From Glebionis coronaria (taxonomy: Eukaryota; Streptophyta; Magnoliopsida; Asterales; Asteraceae), in assembly GCA_025667525.1 (NCBI GenBank), contig CM046879.1, positions 363,214,639 through 363,278,638 on the forward strand: DNA of 64,000 nucleotides. Direction: 5' to 3'. The position numbers were made by a program, and so were the translations under genes. The notes below the pieces were generated by a model. That model searched no databases and had not been told where the DNA came from. It saw only the letters and a program-made list of their open reading frames with translations. Each line of letters begins with the position of its first letter. Position 1 is the stretch's first letter. Shown piece by piece: positions 22,301-33,398 of this stretch.

Positions 22301-25037
22301 TGATCCTCACTTCTGCACGCACAAAATTCTCATGGAGGACGACTTCAAGCCCACTATTCAAAGCCAACGAAGGGTGAATCCAAAAATCCATGAAGTCATC
22401 AAAACAGAGGTTATCAAACTTCTTGATGCGGGTATGATTTACCCTATTTCGGATTCCCCGTGGGTTAGTCCAATCCATTGTGTGCCCAAGAAGGGCGGAA
22501 TAACCGTTGTTCCCAATGAACACAACGAGTTGATTCCCACTCGTCTCGTTACTGGGTGGAGAGTTTGTATAGACTACCGCAAACTCAATGATGCCACGAG
22601 AAAGGATCATTTCCCTCTACCTTTCATGGACCAAATGCTTGAACGATTAGCCGGTAATGAATATTACTGCTTTTTGGATGGTTTCTCGGGTTATTTCCAA
22701 ATACCCATCGATCCCCAAGATCAAGAGAAGACTACATTCACTTGTCCCTATGGCACTTTCGCTTACAAAAGAATGCCTTTTGGCTTATGTAATGCGCCAG
22801 GGACGTTCTAAAGGTGTATGTTAGCTATCTTCCATGACATGGTTGAACAAACCATGGATGTCTTCATGGATGATTTCTCGGTCTTCGGGGATTCATTCTC
22901 TTCTTGCCTTGCCAATTTAGAACGTATGCTAAAGCGGTGCGAAGACACTCGCCTTGTTCTAAATTGGGAAAAATGCCATTTTATGGTAAAAGAAGGCGTC
23001 GTGCTTGGACATAAGATCTCGAAAGCCGGTCTTGAAGTTGACCGTGCTAAAGTCGATGTTATCGCAAAATTGCCTCCACCTTCAACTGTGAAGGGTGTGA
23101 GACGTTTCTTGGGTCATGCGGGCTTCTATCATCGATTCATTAAAGATTTTTCTCAAATCGCTCGCCCGATGACCCATCTCTTGGAAAAAGATACTCCTTT
23201 TATCTTTTCCAAAGAGTGCCTTGAAGCCTTTAACTCACTTAAGGATAAGCTAACTAAGGCACCCGTCTTGGTTACCCCTAATTGGGAGCTGCCTTTTGAG
23301 TTGATGTGCGATGCTAGTGATTTTGCTATTGGAGCGGTTCTTGGACAAAGAGTGAACAAACACTTTCAACCGATCCACTACGCTAGCAAGACAATGACGG
23401 GGGCACAATTGCATTACACGACAACCGAAAAAGAGCTTTTAGCGGTTGTCTATGCTTTTGAAAAATTCCGCCCCTATCTTGTCCTTTCCACCACAATCGT
23501 GTACACCGATCACTCCGCGTTGAAGTACATGTTGACAAAGCAAGATTCCAAACCAAGACTTCTTCGCTGGGTTTTGCTGCTCCAGGAATTTAAAATCGAC
23601 ATCCGCGATAAAAAAGGAGCAGAAAACCTAGCCGCGGATCATCTCAGTAGACTTGAGGATCCATACCAAGGGGATCATCCGACCAAAGAAATCAATGATT
23701 CTTTTCCCTTGGAGACCTTAATGTCTATAAACTCGAAGCCGAATGAAACCCCGTGGTTTGCGGACTTTGCAAACTACTTGGCGGGTGGAATTCTCAAGGA
23801 AGGGTTGACGTCCCAGCAAAAGAAGAAGTTCTTTACCGACATCAAGACTTACTTTTGGGACGACCCTTACCTATTCAAACAATGCGCCGACTTGATTATC
23901 CGCCGATGTGTTGATGGACCGGCAGCGTCGGACATCCTTGATGCTTGCCACAAAGGACCCACCGGTGGTCACTTTGGTCCCAACTACACCGCAAAGAAAG
24001 TGTTTGATTCGGGATTTTATTGGCCCTCCATATATCGTGATGCTCACAATATGGTTAAGCGATGTGATGTTTGCCAAAAGCAAGGCAAAATCACACATAA
24101 AGACGAGATGCCTCAGAATTTCATCCAAGAGTGTGAAATTTTTGATGTTTGGGGTATCGACTTTATGGGGCCATTCCCTTCATCTAAAGGAAACAAATAC
24201 ATCCTTGTAGCCGTTGACTACGTTTCAAAATGGGTAGAAGCCAAAGCTTTGCCTACTAATGATGCAAGGGTGGTTTGTAACTTTTTGAAAGCTCTATTCG
24301 CTCGCTTCGGTGTGCCTCGTGCCGTTATTAGTGATCGTGGGACTCATTTCTGCAATGATCAATTTGCTCGAGTCATGGCTAAGTACGGTGTAAACCATCG
24401 TCTTTCCACAGCCTACCACCCACAAACTAATGGCCAGGCCGAAATATCCAACCGAGGACTGAAGCGAATTTTGGAAAGAACCGTGGGAGAGCATCGTGCC
24501 GCATGGGCTGATAAACTCGATGATGCTTTGTGGGCTTTCCGTACTGCTTACAAGACCCCGATCGGCTGTACGCCTTATCGTCTTGTGTACGGGAAAGCGT
24601 GCCACCTCCCCATTGAGTTGGAGCACAAGGCTTATTGGGCCTTGAAGTGGGCTAATTTTGATATAAACAAAGCCGGGGACCTACGCAAGATCCAACTCAA
24701 TGAGCTGAATGAACTCCGGAATGAGGCTTATGAAAATTCTTTGATCTATAAGGAACGAACTAAGCTCATTCACGACTCCAAGATCAAAAACCGAGAGTTC
24801 CATGTTGGAGACAAAGTCTTACTTTTTAACTCTCGGTTGAAAATCTTTTCGGGCAAGCTCAAATCTCGTTGGTCCGGCCCATTCACCATTGCCCAAATTT
24901 TTCCATATGGTACTCTCGAGCTCGCTCAACCTAATGGACCAAATTTTAAGGTGAATGGCCAACGAGTGAAGTTGTACTTTGGTGAGGACACCTCTCAGGA
25001 GGTGATTCCATCCCTCACCACGTTCCCCATAAACTGA
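19359..25037 (+). CDS. Athila A gag-pol polyprotein with one internal stop
   Basis: The start ATG at 19359 follows the leader; the frame runs to 25037 with a single TAA at 22809-22811 (1150 codons before it, about 741 after, same frame). Gag: Asn-rich N-terminus, gag domain ([34 protein letters not shown], about codons 70-200), zinc-knuckle-like [13 protein letters not shown] (about 316-328), then a Gln/Pro-rich stretch. Protease [10 protein letters not shown] around codon 695. RT from about codon 985 ([37 protein letters not shown]). The stop replaces the codon after GTF, where Gln is usual (CAA to TAA would be one change). Beyond it lie FMDD, RNase H, an integrase zinc region ([10 protein letters not shown]..., CDVCQKQGK), catalytic blocks ([31 protein letters not shown]) and a C-terminal domain ending TTFPIN. 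Athila-lineage Ty3/gypsy. Confidence 0.95.
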
Positions 25038-26914
25038 ATTTGGGTCGAGTCAGGCTCGTGACTCGGTTATCAAAAACAAGCGCTCCTCGGGAGGCAGCCC
25101 GAGTATCTATCCCTTTAACCCCCTAAGTGTAGGGGAGGACCTATTTTTGTCATTTGTGTTTGTGTGGTGATGTGCTTACAGGGATAACTGCAATCTTGGA
25201 AAACTGTGAAGAACCGTGCTCCCGTGTAATCCGAAATCCGGTTCTATCTCTCAACTATCGTGATTCAATTTTCTTCATTTTCACATTTGAAATTGATCAC
25301 TTTAGTCGTCTCTTCCTTAACTTGAGTTAACCAACGTGCACAATGTCATAAGTGTAGGGGAGATTTTTCCCACATGCTTAAACATTGAGGACAATGTTTA
25401 TCTTAAGTGTAGGGGAGACTTCTATCGAAGTTTTAAGTGGACTTTTCCATGAAAATGCCTTCATTTAACCGGAAAATCCTATTTTTCAACATTTTTCAAA
25501 TTTTTTATTAACTTTGGCCATTTAGTCGTAATTTTTAAATTTTTATCGTTGCTTTCATATGTATATATCCCGCAATAAAGTCAAAAATATTAATAAATTG
25601 GTGTAGCTAGTTTAGATATCTTTGACATATTAGGCCCGTTGCGTTTATTTTGACTCAACCCGAATAGACTTATCCTAGTTTATTCTAGCTAGTATCCTTA
25701 ACCATGTAGACCTTAATTGGTTTATTACGCTAAGTATCCACGAGTCTCATTGTTTGAGATTTTAAATTGTGGAGGACGAGAAATGATAGAGTCAATTATA
25801 AGTCGGTAATCTTGCGTAAGCTCACTTGGTGTAATTATTCGCCTATTCTCCCATCACTTGCCAATAATTTATCTGCAATAAGTAAGGTCTTACGATTTGA
25901 AAAGTTACTTAGCTTCTAGCCCAAGATCGTTTAAAAGTTGCTCGGTAATGATAAGAGTTCATAGCCAAGGCATAACTTATGAAGCGGGGCGCGAAGATTG
26001 GCGAGTCCGAAAAGGCCCTAACAAGGCATGAGGATTCAATTTTATTGCTGAAGATCCAAAGTGATGTGAAAAGCATTATTCCTAAAGTCGATATGAAGGA
26101 TCAAGACTCACGACGAAAAGCAATCAACTCCCGTAAAGATCATGGAGAAGTCTATCCGAAAAGACCCTAACAAGGTATGAGGATAAATAGATCCAAGTCC
26201 GAAAAGGAGGCGGATCGTTGTATCTCAAAATCCCAATTAGAGATTGAAGAAATAATCATGAAGTCGTGGTCAACAAAGTTGGAGTACCCCTCAAAAGTCT
26301 CCAAGTGAAGAAAACTCTATTATGATGAGAAGACCATTATCTCAAGAACGTCTCTCGAAGATATGAAGTATGAAGTACATGCCAAATATCGGCCCGAGAA
26401 AGGTCTCAAATCGTGAACCAAGTTATGCCAAGATATGAACTTTTTGATATCCCGAGAAGCAGTTTTAAGAGATTTTGTCCTTTAGCTAACTATTGATCAA
26501 ATCGTCCTACTTTGCTTTCAACCCTAATAAACTATCGAAATAAGTCCAAAAATGCATCTTCATGATCATTCTTAGACAAAAATAAAATATAAGAGATACA
26601 CCTAGGAATAAGGGAGTTTAAGCATTTAATTAAGCCATGTGTGTAAGTGTTTGATTTACTAACTTATAATAACAATGATCTCGTTTTAAGCTTAGTTTGG
26701 GGAACGTGAAACTTGAGGGTGATAAATCTTCGCAACACCAAAGCCCTAATGTAAGTCCTTGATTTCTTTACAAGTTATTTTCATCTTTTGTTTATTTTAA
26801 AGTTTTAAGTTCTCTTAGTGTTTTAATTATTTAAATAAGGCCAAGGTTGATTAATTATGAGAAGAATGTAAAATTGCTTTATCACTAAGCATTGCATGAG
26901 GGCATGGCAATGGT
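25038..26914 (+). other. Athila A 3' non-coding region
   Basis: About 1.9 kb without a supportable gene; some Athila elements carry an env-like ORF in this place, but none is readable here. It contains three exact copies of the 13-mer TAAGTGTAGGGGA (25124, 25349, 25404). The fourth is the polypurine tract itself. A short diverged repeat (TCCGAAAAGRCCCTAACAAG, near 26010 and 26155) is also present. Confidence 0.7.
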
Positions 26915-26929
26915 TAAGTGTAGGGGATT
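26915..26929 (+). other. Polypurine tract of Athila A
   Basis: TAAGTGTAGGGGATT directly before the LTR start TGATAGG. This is the plus-strand primer. The same 13-mer TAAGTGTAGGGGA occurs three more times within 25124-25416. Confidence 0.85.
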
Positions 26930-28452
26930 TGATAGGTGTGTAAACACCCATCCTTTTACCACTTAATTCTGGCTAAAACAAGACCAAAACACGTATTTAA
27001 TATCATTTGTTTGGAATTATGCGTGGTTTTTGTGTTTATTGTGTTTTCAGAGCTAACCGGATGAATATTAAAGAAAACATGGGATTGCACGGGATTTACC
27101 AAGGAAAAAGACTCAAGACGAAGTCTATTGTCCAAGAGGTGCAAAAGATTTGAAGTCACTAGGCCTATTCGAAGATTTATCGAAGAAAAGGACTAAAGAT
27201 GGAAGATTTTCATAAGTCGAGGAAACTCAAGTCTACTTAACGAAGAAATTAAAAGACGAGTTGGATTTAATCGACGACAAATCCCGAATCAGAATCGAAA
27301 ACGTCAACTTTTCTGAAAAGACGAGAAGACAAGAAGAAAGGGAGAAAGCCCACTCACCAACCAACCACTAGGAGTATAAATAGTCTTTCCCTTCACACAT
27401 TAGGGAGTTAGTTTTTTTATTTTCTTTCCCAGGCTTTGTAGTTCGTCCCTTCACCAACTCCATTAGGGAGTTTGGTGATTTTCATTTTTCTTTTCATCTT
27501 GTAATCATTGATCATTAACCTTGTTACTCTTCCATTAATCAATCCATTCCATCTTTCTATTTATCTTGTTCTTCATCATAATTTTTTTATTGCAAGTTCT
27601 TAAGTTCTTGTTTGATTCTAGTCCGATCTTAAAAAGTTGTTGATTTAGTGTTTTTATTGGTGGGATTTGTTCCTTATGGTATGTTAATGATTATTGGTTA
27701 GTTTGGTTAAACCTTTTTAAGTATTTGATTTGATTTTGGATTTTTGATTGAGTTCCCCGTTCGTGTCTGCTGCTACTGTTCTTCAACCCCAGGTATTCCG
27801 AATAGACCATTTTGTGTTCCCTTATTCGGAACTTTTCAATTATTCCGAATAGGGGTGTTCTCGGTTCCTTATTCGGAACTTTTATAACTTTCCGCATAGC
27901 CATTTGTTGTATTCCTATTCGGAACTTTTTAGATATTCCGAATAGGGGTATTTTTATTTCCTTTACTCGGAATTTTTCATATATTCCGCATAGCCCTATT
28001 ATTCCGCATGGGAGCATTTTATTCCGAATGATGTCATTTTTCCGAATTAAGCAAACTTTCCGCATGAGCCATCTTTCCGCATAGGCAGTTTTTCCGAATG
28101 GGAGTATTTTCCGCATAGAGAAGACTTTCCGAATAGCATCATTTTTCCGAGTAAGCTAATTTTTCCGCATGGTGTAAACTTTCCGAATAGAGCAATAATT
28201 TCCAATATATTCCGAATGGTCATACTTTCCGCATAGGGTATTTTCTTACAAGAGTATTTTTCCAGTTTTGCTTATTATTTGCTACTTGTTTTAAGTTTAC
28301 TTAATTACCATTTTATTCACTTTCCTGTTTAGTAGAATAGAAAACCAATCCACTTTTTGTCACCAAGAACAAATCATTCTACTTTTAACTGAGATCAATT
28401 CGAGAGGATTCCGAGAAATCGAACTTTTTCACCATACAAAACAATTGTATCA
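26930..28452 (+). repeat. 3' LTR of Athila A
   Basis: 1523 bp, TGATAGGTGTG...TTGTATCA, followed by the target duplicate GCAAA. It differs from the 5' LTR at four positions seen (for example ACATGGG versus ACATAGG near 27080, GTCGAGG versus GTCGAAG near 27218) and lacks the 272-bp duplication. Confidence 0.96.
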
Positions 28453-28457
28453 GCAAA
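28453..28457 (+). repeat. Target-site duplicate of Athila A, right copy
   Basis: GCAAA, identical to 17358-17362. Removing one copy and the Athila restores the reading of the Tat integrase across the junction. Confidence 0.95.
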
Positions 28458-29176
28458 CAAGTTAAAAAGTTTGTTTGAGAGAACATTGCGTGCCGTTTTG
28501 GCTTACCAGGAGAAATCATCTCTGACAACGGGAAGCAGTTCGCGGATAATCCATTCAAGGACTGGTGTGCGACATTAAATATCAAACGGCGCTTTGCATC
28601 TATTAAACACCCGCAGACAAATGGTCTTGTGGAGCGAGCAAACAGAAGCTTGGGTGAGGGCATCAAGGTACGCCTGGAGGAACGAAGTGCCAAATGGGTG
28701 GACGAATTACCACATGTCCTATGGGCACATAGGACCATGATCAAAACAGTCAACGGGGACACCCCATTCGCATTGGCCTATGGCACTGAAGCCGTATACC
28801 AGCAGAAATAGGAATGCCTACCATCCGCACAGCGGAGGTTAATGTCGTCACAAACGACGAGCAACTCCGGATCAATCTGGATTAGTTGGAGGAAAAAAGG
28901 GAGATAGCGGCAATCAATGAGGCCACGTCCAAGGCTCGGATGAAGACTTATTATGACGCCAAGGTTAAAGGTGTTTCTTTTCGACCGGAAGATTATGTCT
29001 ATCCTGCTAACGAAGCAAGTCGAGCGTAGAATACAGGAAAGGTGGGCCCTAAGTGGGAAGGACCGTATGAGGTCACGGAAGCCTTAGGACGGGGCGCGTA
29101 CAAGTTACGTGACATGGATGGCCGCGATCTGGAACGCACATGGAATATCTCCAATCTCAAAAGGTGTTACCTTTGA
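28453..29176 (+). pseudogene. Tat integrase, C-terminal part after Athila A
   Basis: It continues the integrase frame (GKQVKKFV, then a TGA near 28476 where Trp is usual). It holds the second catalytic Asp (ISDNGKQFADNPF) and the Glu (HPQTNGLVERANRSLGEG), then AHRTMIKTVNGDTPFALAYG. A frameshift follows GTEAV at about 28795. The frame resumes as IGMPTIRTAEVN..., KTYYDAKVKGVSF, WEGPYEVTEALGRGAYKL and WNISNLKRCYL with the terminal stop at 29174-29176. A TAG near 29027 adds another break. Together with the upstream part this makes a complete but dead Tat pol. Confidence 0.93.
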
Positions 29177-29909
29177 AAGCTACGGCTTCCGCATGGACAC
29201 TTCGCTATATCTGGCTTTAATGAAGATCCATGTGTTCTCTTTGTTTTGTTTCTTATGATTTTCTAGGTTCTTTTTGTTTTTAGGGTTTCCAATTCTGGTT
29301 AAAGCAAAAAATGTAAACGTTCTAATAAAATGCGGTGGTGCCTAGCCAGCTCCACGACTAGTTTTTGTGCAAATTGTTTTTTATTCTTTAGATTCTATTA
29401 TAGTCATATAGATTTAGTTGTTATTATTATAATATGCCATGTCTCATTCATATGCATACATTCAATAACCGTACATGTACTATACGCCTCCAGGCGGGGT
29501 AAGAGGATTAAGTGAACATAATAATTCAACTTGTCACATAATAGGGATGCAACCCCAGTGACGCGGATCATGTATCCTTACTAGACACCTTACTCACAAG
29601 ACGTTGTGGTAAGTTTCCATATGTCGCGCTCACGTAGTGCTTTGCATGGTAAAGACGCACGCCGTACGTCTAGTAAACTATAGGCTTGGTTTTATTCTAG
29701 GTAAGACGTGACACGTCATGTGGCACAGATACATGATATCTAGAAAAGAATATAAACAAGTTTCCAAATCATCAAAATTGTCGTGCCTACCACGGACTTA
29801 TACATAGCATGACAAATGTTTACAATCATAAAGTACCGTGGACATCCACGGACGAATATTTAGGTTACAAACCAAATTATCCAAGACATATGACAAATTA
29901 AGGAGTACC
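29177..29909 (+). other. Tat spacer between pol and the antisense ORF
   Basis: No gene supported in about 730 bp. A T-rich stretch with a possible polyadenylation-type signal (AATAAAATG near 29325) follows pol. The right end is the 3' end of the antisense transcription unit. Confidence 0.5.
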
Positions 29910-32813
29910 CTACATGGGGGGGAGAAACCTACCTATCCCCCATTTCTCCCTAGCCAGACAGGAAAATATCTTACCGTGTTCCCTCCGCTCCAAAGCTTGA
30001 GCCGCATTCCTCTCCAACACCTCGCTTAATGGCTGTTCACCAACTACGATTCTGGTCACATCTTCATAAATAGGAAGAGTGAGGTGGCTGGGTGAGGGAG
30101 TGAAGGGAGCCCGGGAATGTCCCTCGTCCTGAGAAAAGGCACCGAGACTTAGTTTTTCCATAACCTCCATGTTAGATGCATCTTTTGTGGCTTTCATCTC
30201 GGCCAAGAATGGGTAGTGGAGATCTCGCATTGCGGCCATAGAAGCAGTCATCTTGTCAGCAACTCCGGTGTTGAAGAAGGCATGCTTTGTGAAGTTTTGC
30301 TTCTTCCTTATTAGCTCTGCGGCCATGAAAATTCCTTCATGACGACCATGGTCGATGCCATCTGATACGAGGTCAGCAAATTGCTGAACAAATTCGGGGG
30401 CTTCCAACACCTTGGTAACGGCTAAACGCGTCCCGTGACCCACCATCCACCTACGGCCGGCAATGGCTGCTAGTAGTTGGGGGTATAGCACGTCGTCACG
30501 CTCGGTGATAAGGGCATTCACTAGCACATCTTTTTGGGTGGACGCCTCCCTCAATTGTTCGGTCGTGGCCCTCTCATGAGCAAGCTCCTCTTTTATTTTC
30601 TCCCCACCCTGGATCAGCGCATGGGCATCCTCAAGCTTCTTTGTGAGTATGAATACTTGGTCGAAGGAGGACTTAGCTGAAGCTTCTGCCGTGGTCACCT
30701 GTATGTGATACATCACGTATTAGAATGATGGTTATTATGGCATAGATGTGATGCGGTGCGGATACATACCTTGGTTATTACAGCTTCAAGTTTAGTCTCG
30801 AGCTCGGCTACATGTTGGTCATGAGCATTGGCATGGGCCGATTGTTCTTTAACAGTCGCCTCGGTAGTAGCAAGCTAGGACTGGAGGGTGGCAATCTGAG
30901 CCTCATTTTCTTCGATCATCCTCTCTCTTCGACCAACCTTCCTCTTCAGGGACTCCACATGCTCCAAAGCAGCTTCAAATCATACTCTCATAGAGGTGCC
31001 CATGGCCATCTGATGAACCAAGGCGCCGTTGTATTCATCCACTAGATCCGCATGGTTTAGTGCATTCACATCTCGTACCAACCCAGGGGGATGCAGTTAT
31101 TAAGGTACTCACGGCACTCCTCGGCCTCTCTCATCCGTGATGCAGTAGTGATCTTCCAGTCATGGTTAAACTGCTGATGAGGGCCGAATGTTGGGATTTC
31201 TTGGGAAGCTGTGGGGGTACCCTCCTCAAAGGCAGGGCCGGATCTGGTTGCAGCTGTATGCAGCGCAGGTTCTTTCTCCATCCCCTTCTCTTTCCCCTTC
31301 TCTTTCCGTGCATCTGGGGGAAGTGCGACACCAGCTTGTTCATCTCTACAAACACACAATTGGAATAAGTATCATGTATTGTTTGAGGAAAACCGTAGCT
31401 CTCACTTAGTTCGTGGATATTTTGAGTAAATAAAAGTGGTATACTTACACGTTATTCCCTTCTAGTTCTGATGTAGTCGGGGGAACTTGAGTGATAGGCT
31501 CGACATCGGTCAACGGCACGACTGGATCTACAGGTGCGGCTCGCACCGTTTCAGAAGCTTGGGTGGTGCTCTCAACAGATTGATAGCGGGGGTGGTCCTC
31601 GCGCAGTTTTTTTGGTGGGGCATTGTGTTCACCAACCTTAGCCTGGGCAACTCTTCTTACCCGCTTGTTCTTCCTACGAGTACGCTTTGGGGCGGGCTGG
31701 GCCTCTTCTTCATCTTCTTCATCTACTTGTTGAATTTCCTCCTCGTCATTATTGTCACCTTGCTCTTCCCCGTGTGTGGGGGTAGCAGTCTTAGGCGGAG
31801 AGGAGGGCCCGACTTCATTTTCAAGCATCATGTGATCACCATCCTCATTGTCGAAATCTACGGGGGTTCTCAGGAGTGTTGTTTCCTCTTCGTCTGAAAT
31901 GGGATCCGGTACGGCTTCCAGGGCAACTGTCACGTTCCGGGTATGCTCGAGGAGGTGTAGCTCGTTCTCACGTCTAGGACGGGATCCCTCTGGTATAAAC
32001 TTTGGATCACCTTGACGAAGGATTCTAAAGAAGTTCATTTCTGCCAAAATAAATAAAGTATATTAGTTACAGCAGCTAAATGTATTACGTCTTTCATGTG
32101 CGGATGCTATGCCTACCTTCACCATGTCTCCTCCAAAACACAGGATATTTGTTGGACGAACCGAAGTAATTGCGGCTAATCCCTAGCAAACAGAGGAATG
32201 ATTCGGGAAGGTCTCTATGGAACCCTTTTCTATTCCTATCTATTTCTTGGGAATGTTGGGGGTTATATGTACTGGCGTGCGGAGGAGGGTCAGGAGATAA
32301 CCTATGTTTGAAGACATAATCGGCCGGCCACACTATTGAGTCAATGAAAAAGTAATGGTCGTACCATTTTTTCAGTGAGTCCATGGCCTTATTTTGGGAC
32401 GTGGGGATGTTTGGAGATCGTTTCTTGAAGTATAGCCAACCATTTACTAAACTAGGGGTGTAAAATAGCCGGAATAGTTCTACGGTTGGAGGGATTCTTC
32501 TAGCAAGACACAGGATTTCAAACTGACTTACCTTGCATGCGCCTATACAGTGTACTTGGCTAATATGTACATCATAATATCCTAAGAGATCTACAAGGAA
32601 ACGGGTGAAAGGAATGCGGTTGTTGGTCGCATCAAAAAGGCGAGTATATAGGCCAATCTTTCCCTGAGGAGCCTCAGTTATGAGGTCCCCTGCACCAGGG
32701 AGAGAGGGGTGTAGGTTGACGGGAATGAACTAATCAGTACAAAAGTGATCTAATTGATCCTGGGTCATTACATTAAGCCCGGATCCTATGGAGGGGTTGT
32801 TTCTTTGGGCCAT
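29910..32813 (-). CDS. Antisense additional ORF of the Tat element, intron-containing, one or more stops
   Basis: Start ATG at 32813 on the minus strand, opposite to pol. Exon 1 (32813-32117) carries IGLYTRLFDATNNRIPFTRF, HCIGACKVSQFEILCLARRI and MDSLKKWYDHYFFIDSIVWP. This is the conserved core of the plant family often labelled 'putative gypsy-type transposon domain' (Pfam Transposase_28, from memory). One TAG at 32732-32730 breaks it. Exon 2 (32040-31449) encodes an acidic, Glu/Asp-rich and basic KRTRRKNKRVRR linker. Exon 3 starts at 31345. Exon 4 (30698-29910) encodes a coiled coil and GRRWMVGHGTRLAVTKVLEA. Introns 32116-32041, 31448-31346 and 30779-30699 have GT-AG ends and keep the frame (HGE/EMNFF, NNV/DEQAG, VITK/VTTAEA). 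Between 31100 and 30780 the coiled coil continues with a frame change and stops. Function unknown; antisense ORFs at this place are known in Tat elements. Confidence 0.8.
30699..30779 (-). other. Candidate intron 3 of the antisense ORF
   Basis: 81 bp, CCAAG/GTATGT...ACATACAG/GTGACC. It joins ...EAVITK to VTTAEASAK in frame. Confidence 0.65.
31346..31448 (-). other. Candidate intron 2 of the antisense ORF
   Basis: 103 bp, AACGT/GTAAGT...TTTGTAG/AGATG, a consensus donor and a pyrimidine-rich acceptor. It joins EGNNV to DEQAGVALPPDA in frame. Confidence 0.7.
32041..32116 (-). other. Candidate intron 1 of the antisense ORF
   Basis: 76 bp, GTGAAG/GTAGGC...TTTATTTTGGCAG/AAATG. It joins RRHGE to EMNFFRILRQGDP in frame. 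The intron is T/A-rich compared with its exons. Confidence 0.72.
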
Positions 32814-32957
32814 TACTAAATTAAAAAAGTTAAGGGTGTGGTATTCTAACCTGCGAAGGAAGGGATCCGTGCGTGCGAAAGTGGTGCTAATGAGGAAATC
32901 TTTAATGGCAGAAATGAAGAAAAAGACTGTGTGTTATACACAGCTGTAGGGGTAACT

Positions 32958-32965
32958 TATTTATA
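32958..32965 (-). promoter_or_regulatory. TATA box upstream of the antisense ORF
   Basis: TATAAATA on the minus strand, 145 bp upstream of the ATG at 32813, in the internal region outside the 3' LTR. Its place fits a dedicated antisense promoter. No transcript evidence is available. Confidence 0.5.
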
Positions 32966-33384
32966 GGGTTCCCTTGTGAGTCATGGTCTTTTGGATACAT
33001 GACACGTGTTTGCCACTATCCTCAATCATGTGGTTAGGGTGTAAGTGGCAAGTGAAAATTTAGGTGGGACCCACGGGTCACTTCTAACTCAGTAGTTTAC
33101 GCCGCTCGAGGTTTTGACTGTTTGTACTTTGTCAGTCAGTTGGCAGGTGAACAGTCAATTATGTCGGGATATGCGGTCTTACGTAAGACCAAATTCAATG
33201 CTACATTTAATTCGTCTCGGTCGTCACGTACGGCTAAGGTACCATTGGAATAAATTCCTAAGTCAGGCAGCCACGTGCGGCCAAAACGAATTTTTGATAA
33301 ATTATCATTCCCTAAAGGATCTTTCTTGGTCCGTCCGGGGATCTTCTTGATAGTCTAGAGGTTACGCCTACGGCTGTAACAACT

Positions 33385-33398
33385 AGACTGGGGGGACA
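33385..33398 (+). other. Polypurine tract of the Tat element
   Basis: AGACTGGGGGGACA directly before the 3' LTR start TGATGACG; the run of six G is typical. Confidence 0.75.

Larger units (their letters stand above)
17363..28452 (+). mobile_element. Athila-like Ty3/gypsy element A, complete and very young
   Basis: It has both LTRs (17363-19146, 26930-28452), a tRNA-Asp primer site, one long gag-pol frame with a single internal stop, a 1.9-kb 3' non-coding region, a polypurine tract and a perfect 5-bp target duplication GCAAA. Total length is 11090 bp. Comparing the LTRs by eye gives four substitutions in about 1512 aligned bases plus a 272-bp duplication in the 5' LTR and an 11-bp difference. 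Transposition was therefore recent compared with its host Tat element. No env-like ORF is found between pol and the 3' LTR. The one defect seen is the TAA in RT at 22809-22811. Confidence 0.97.
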
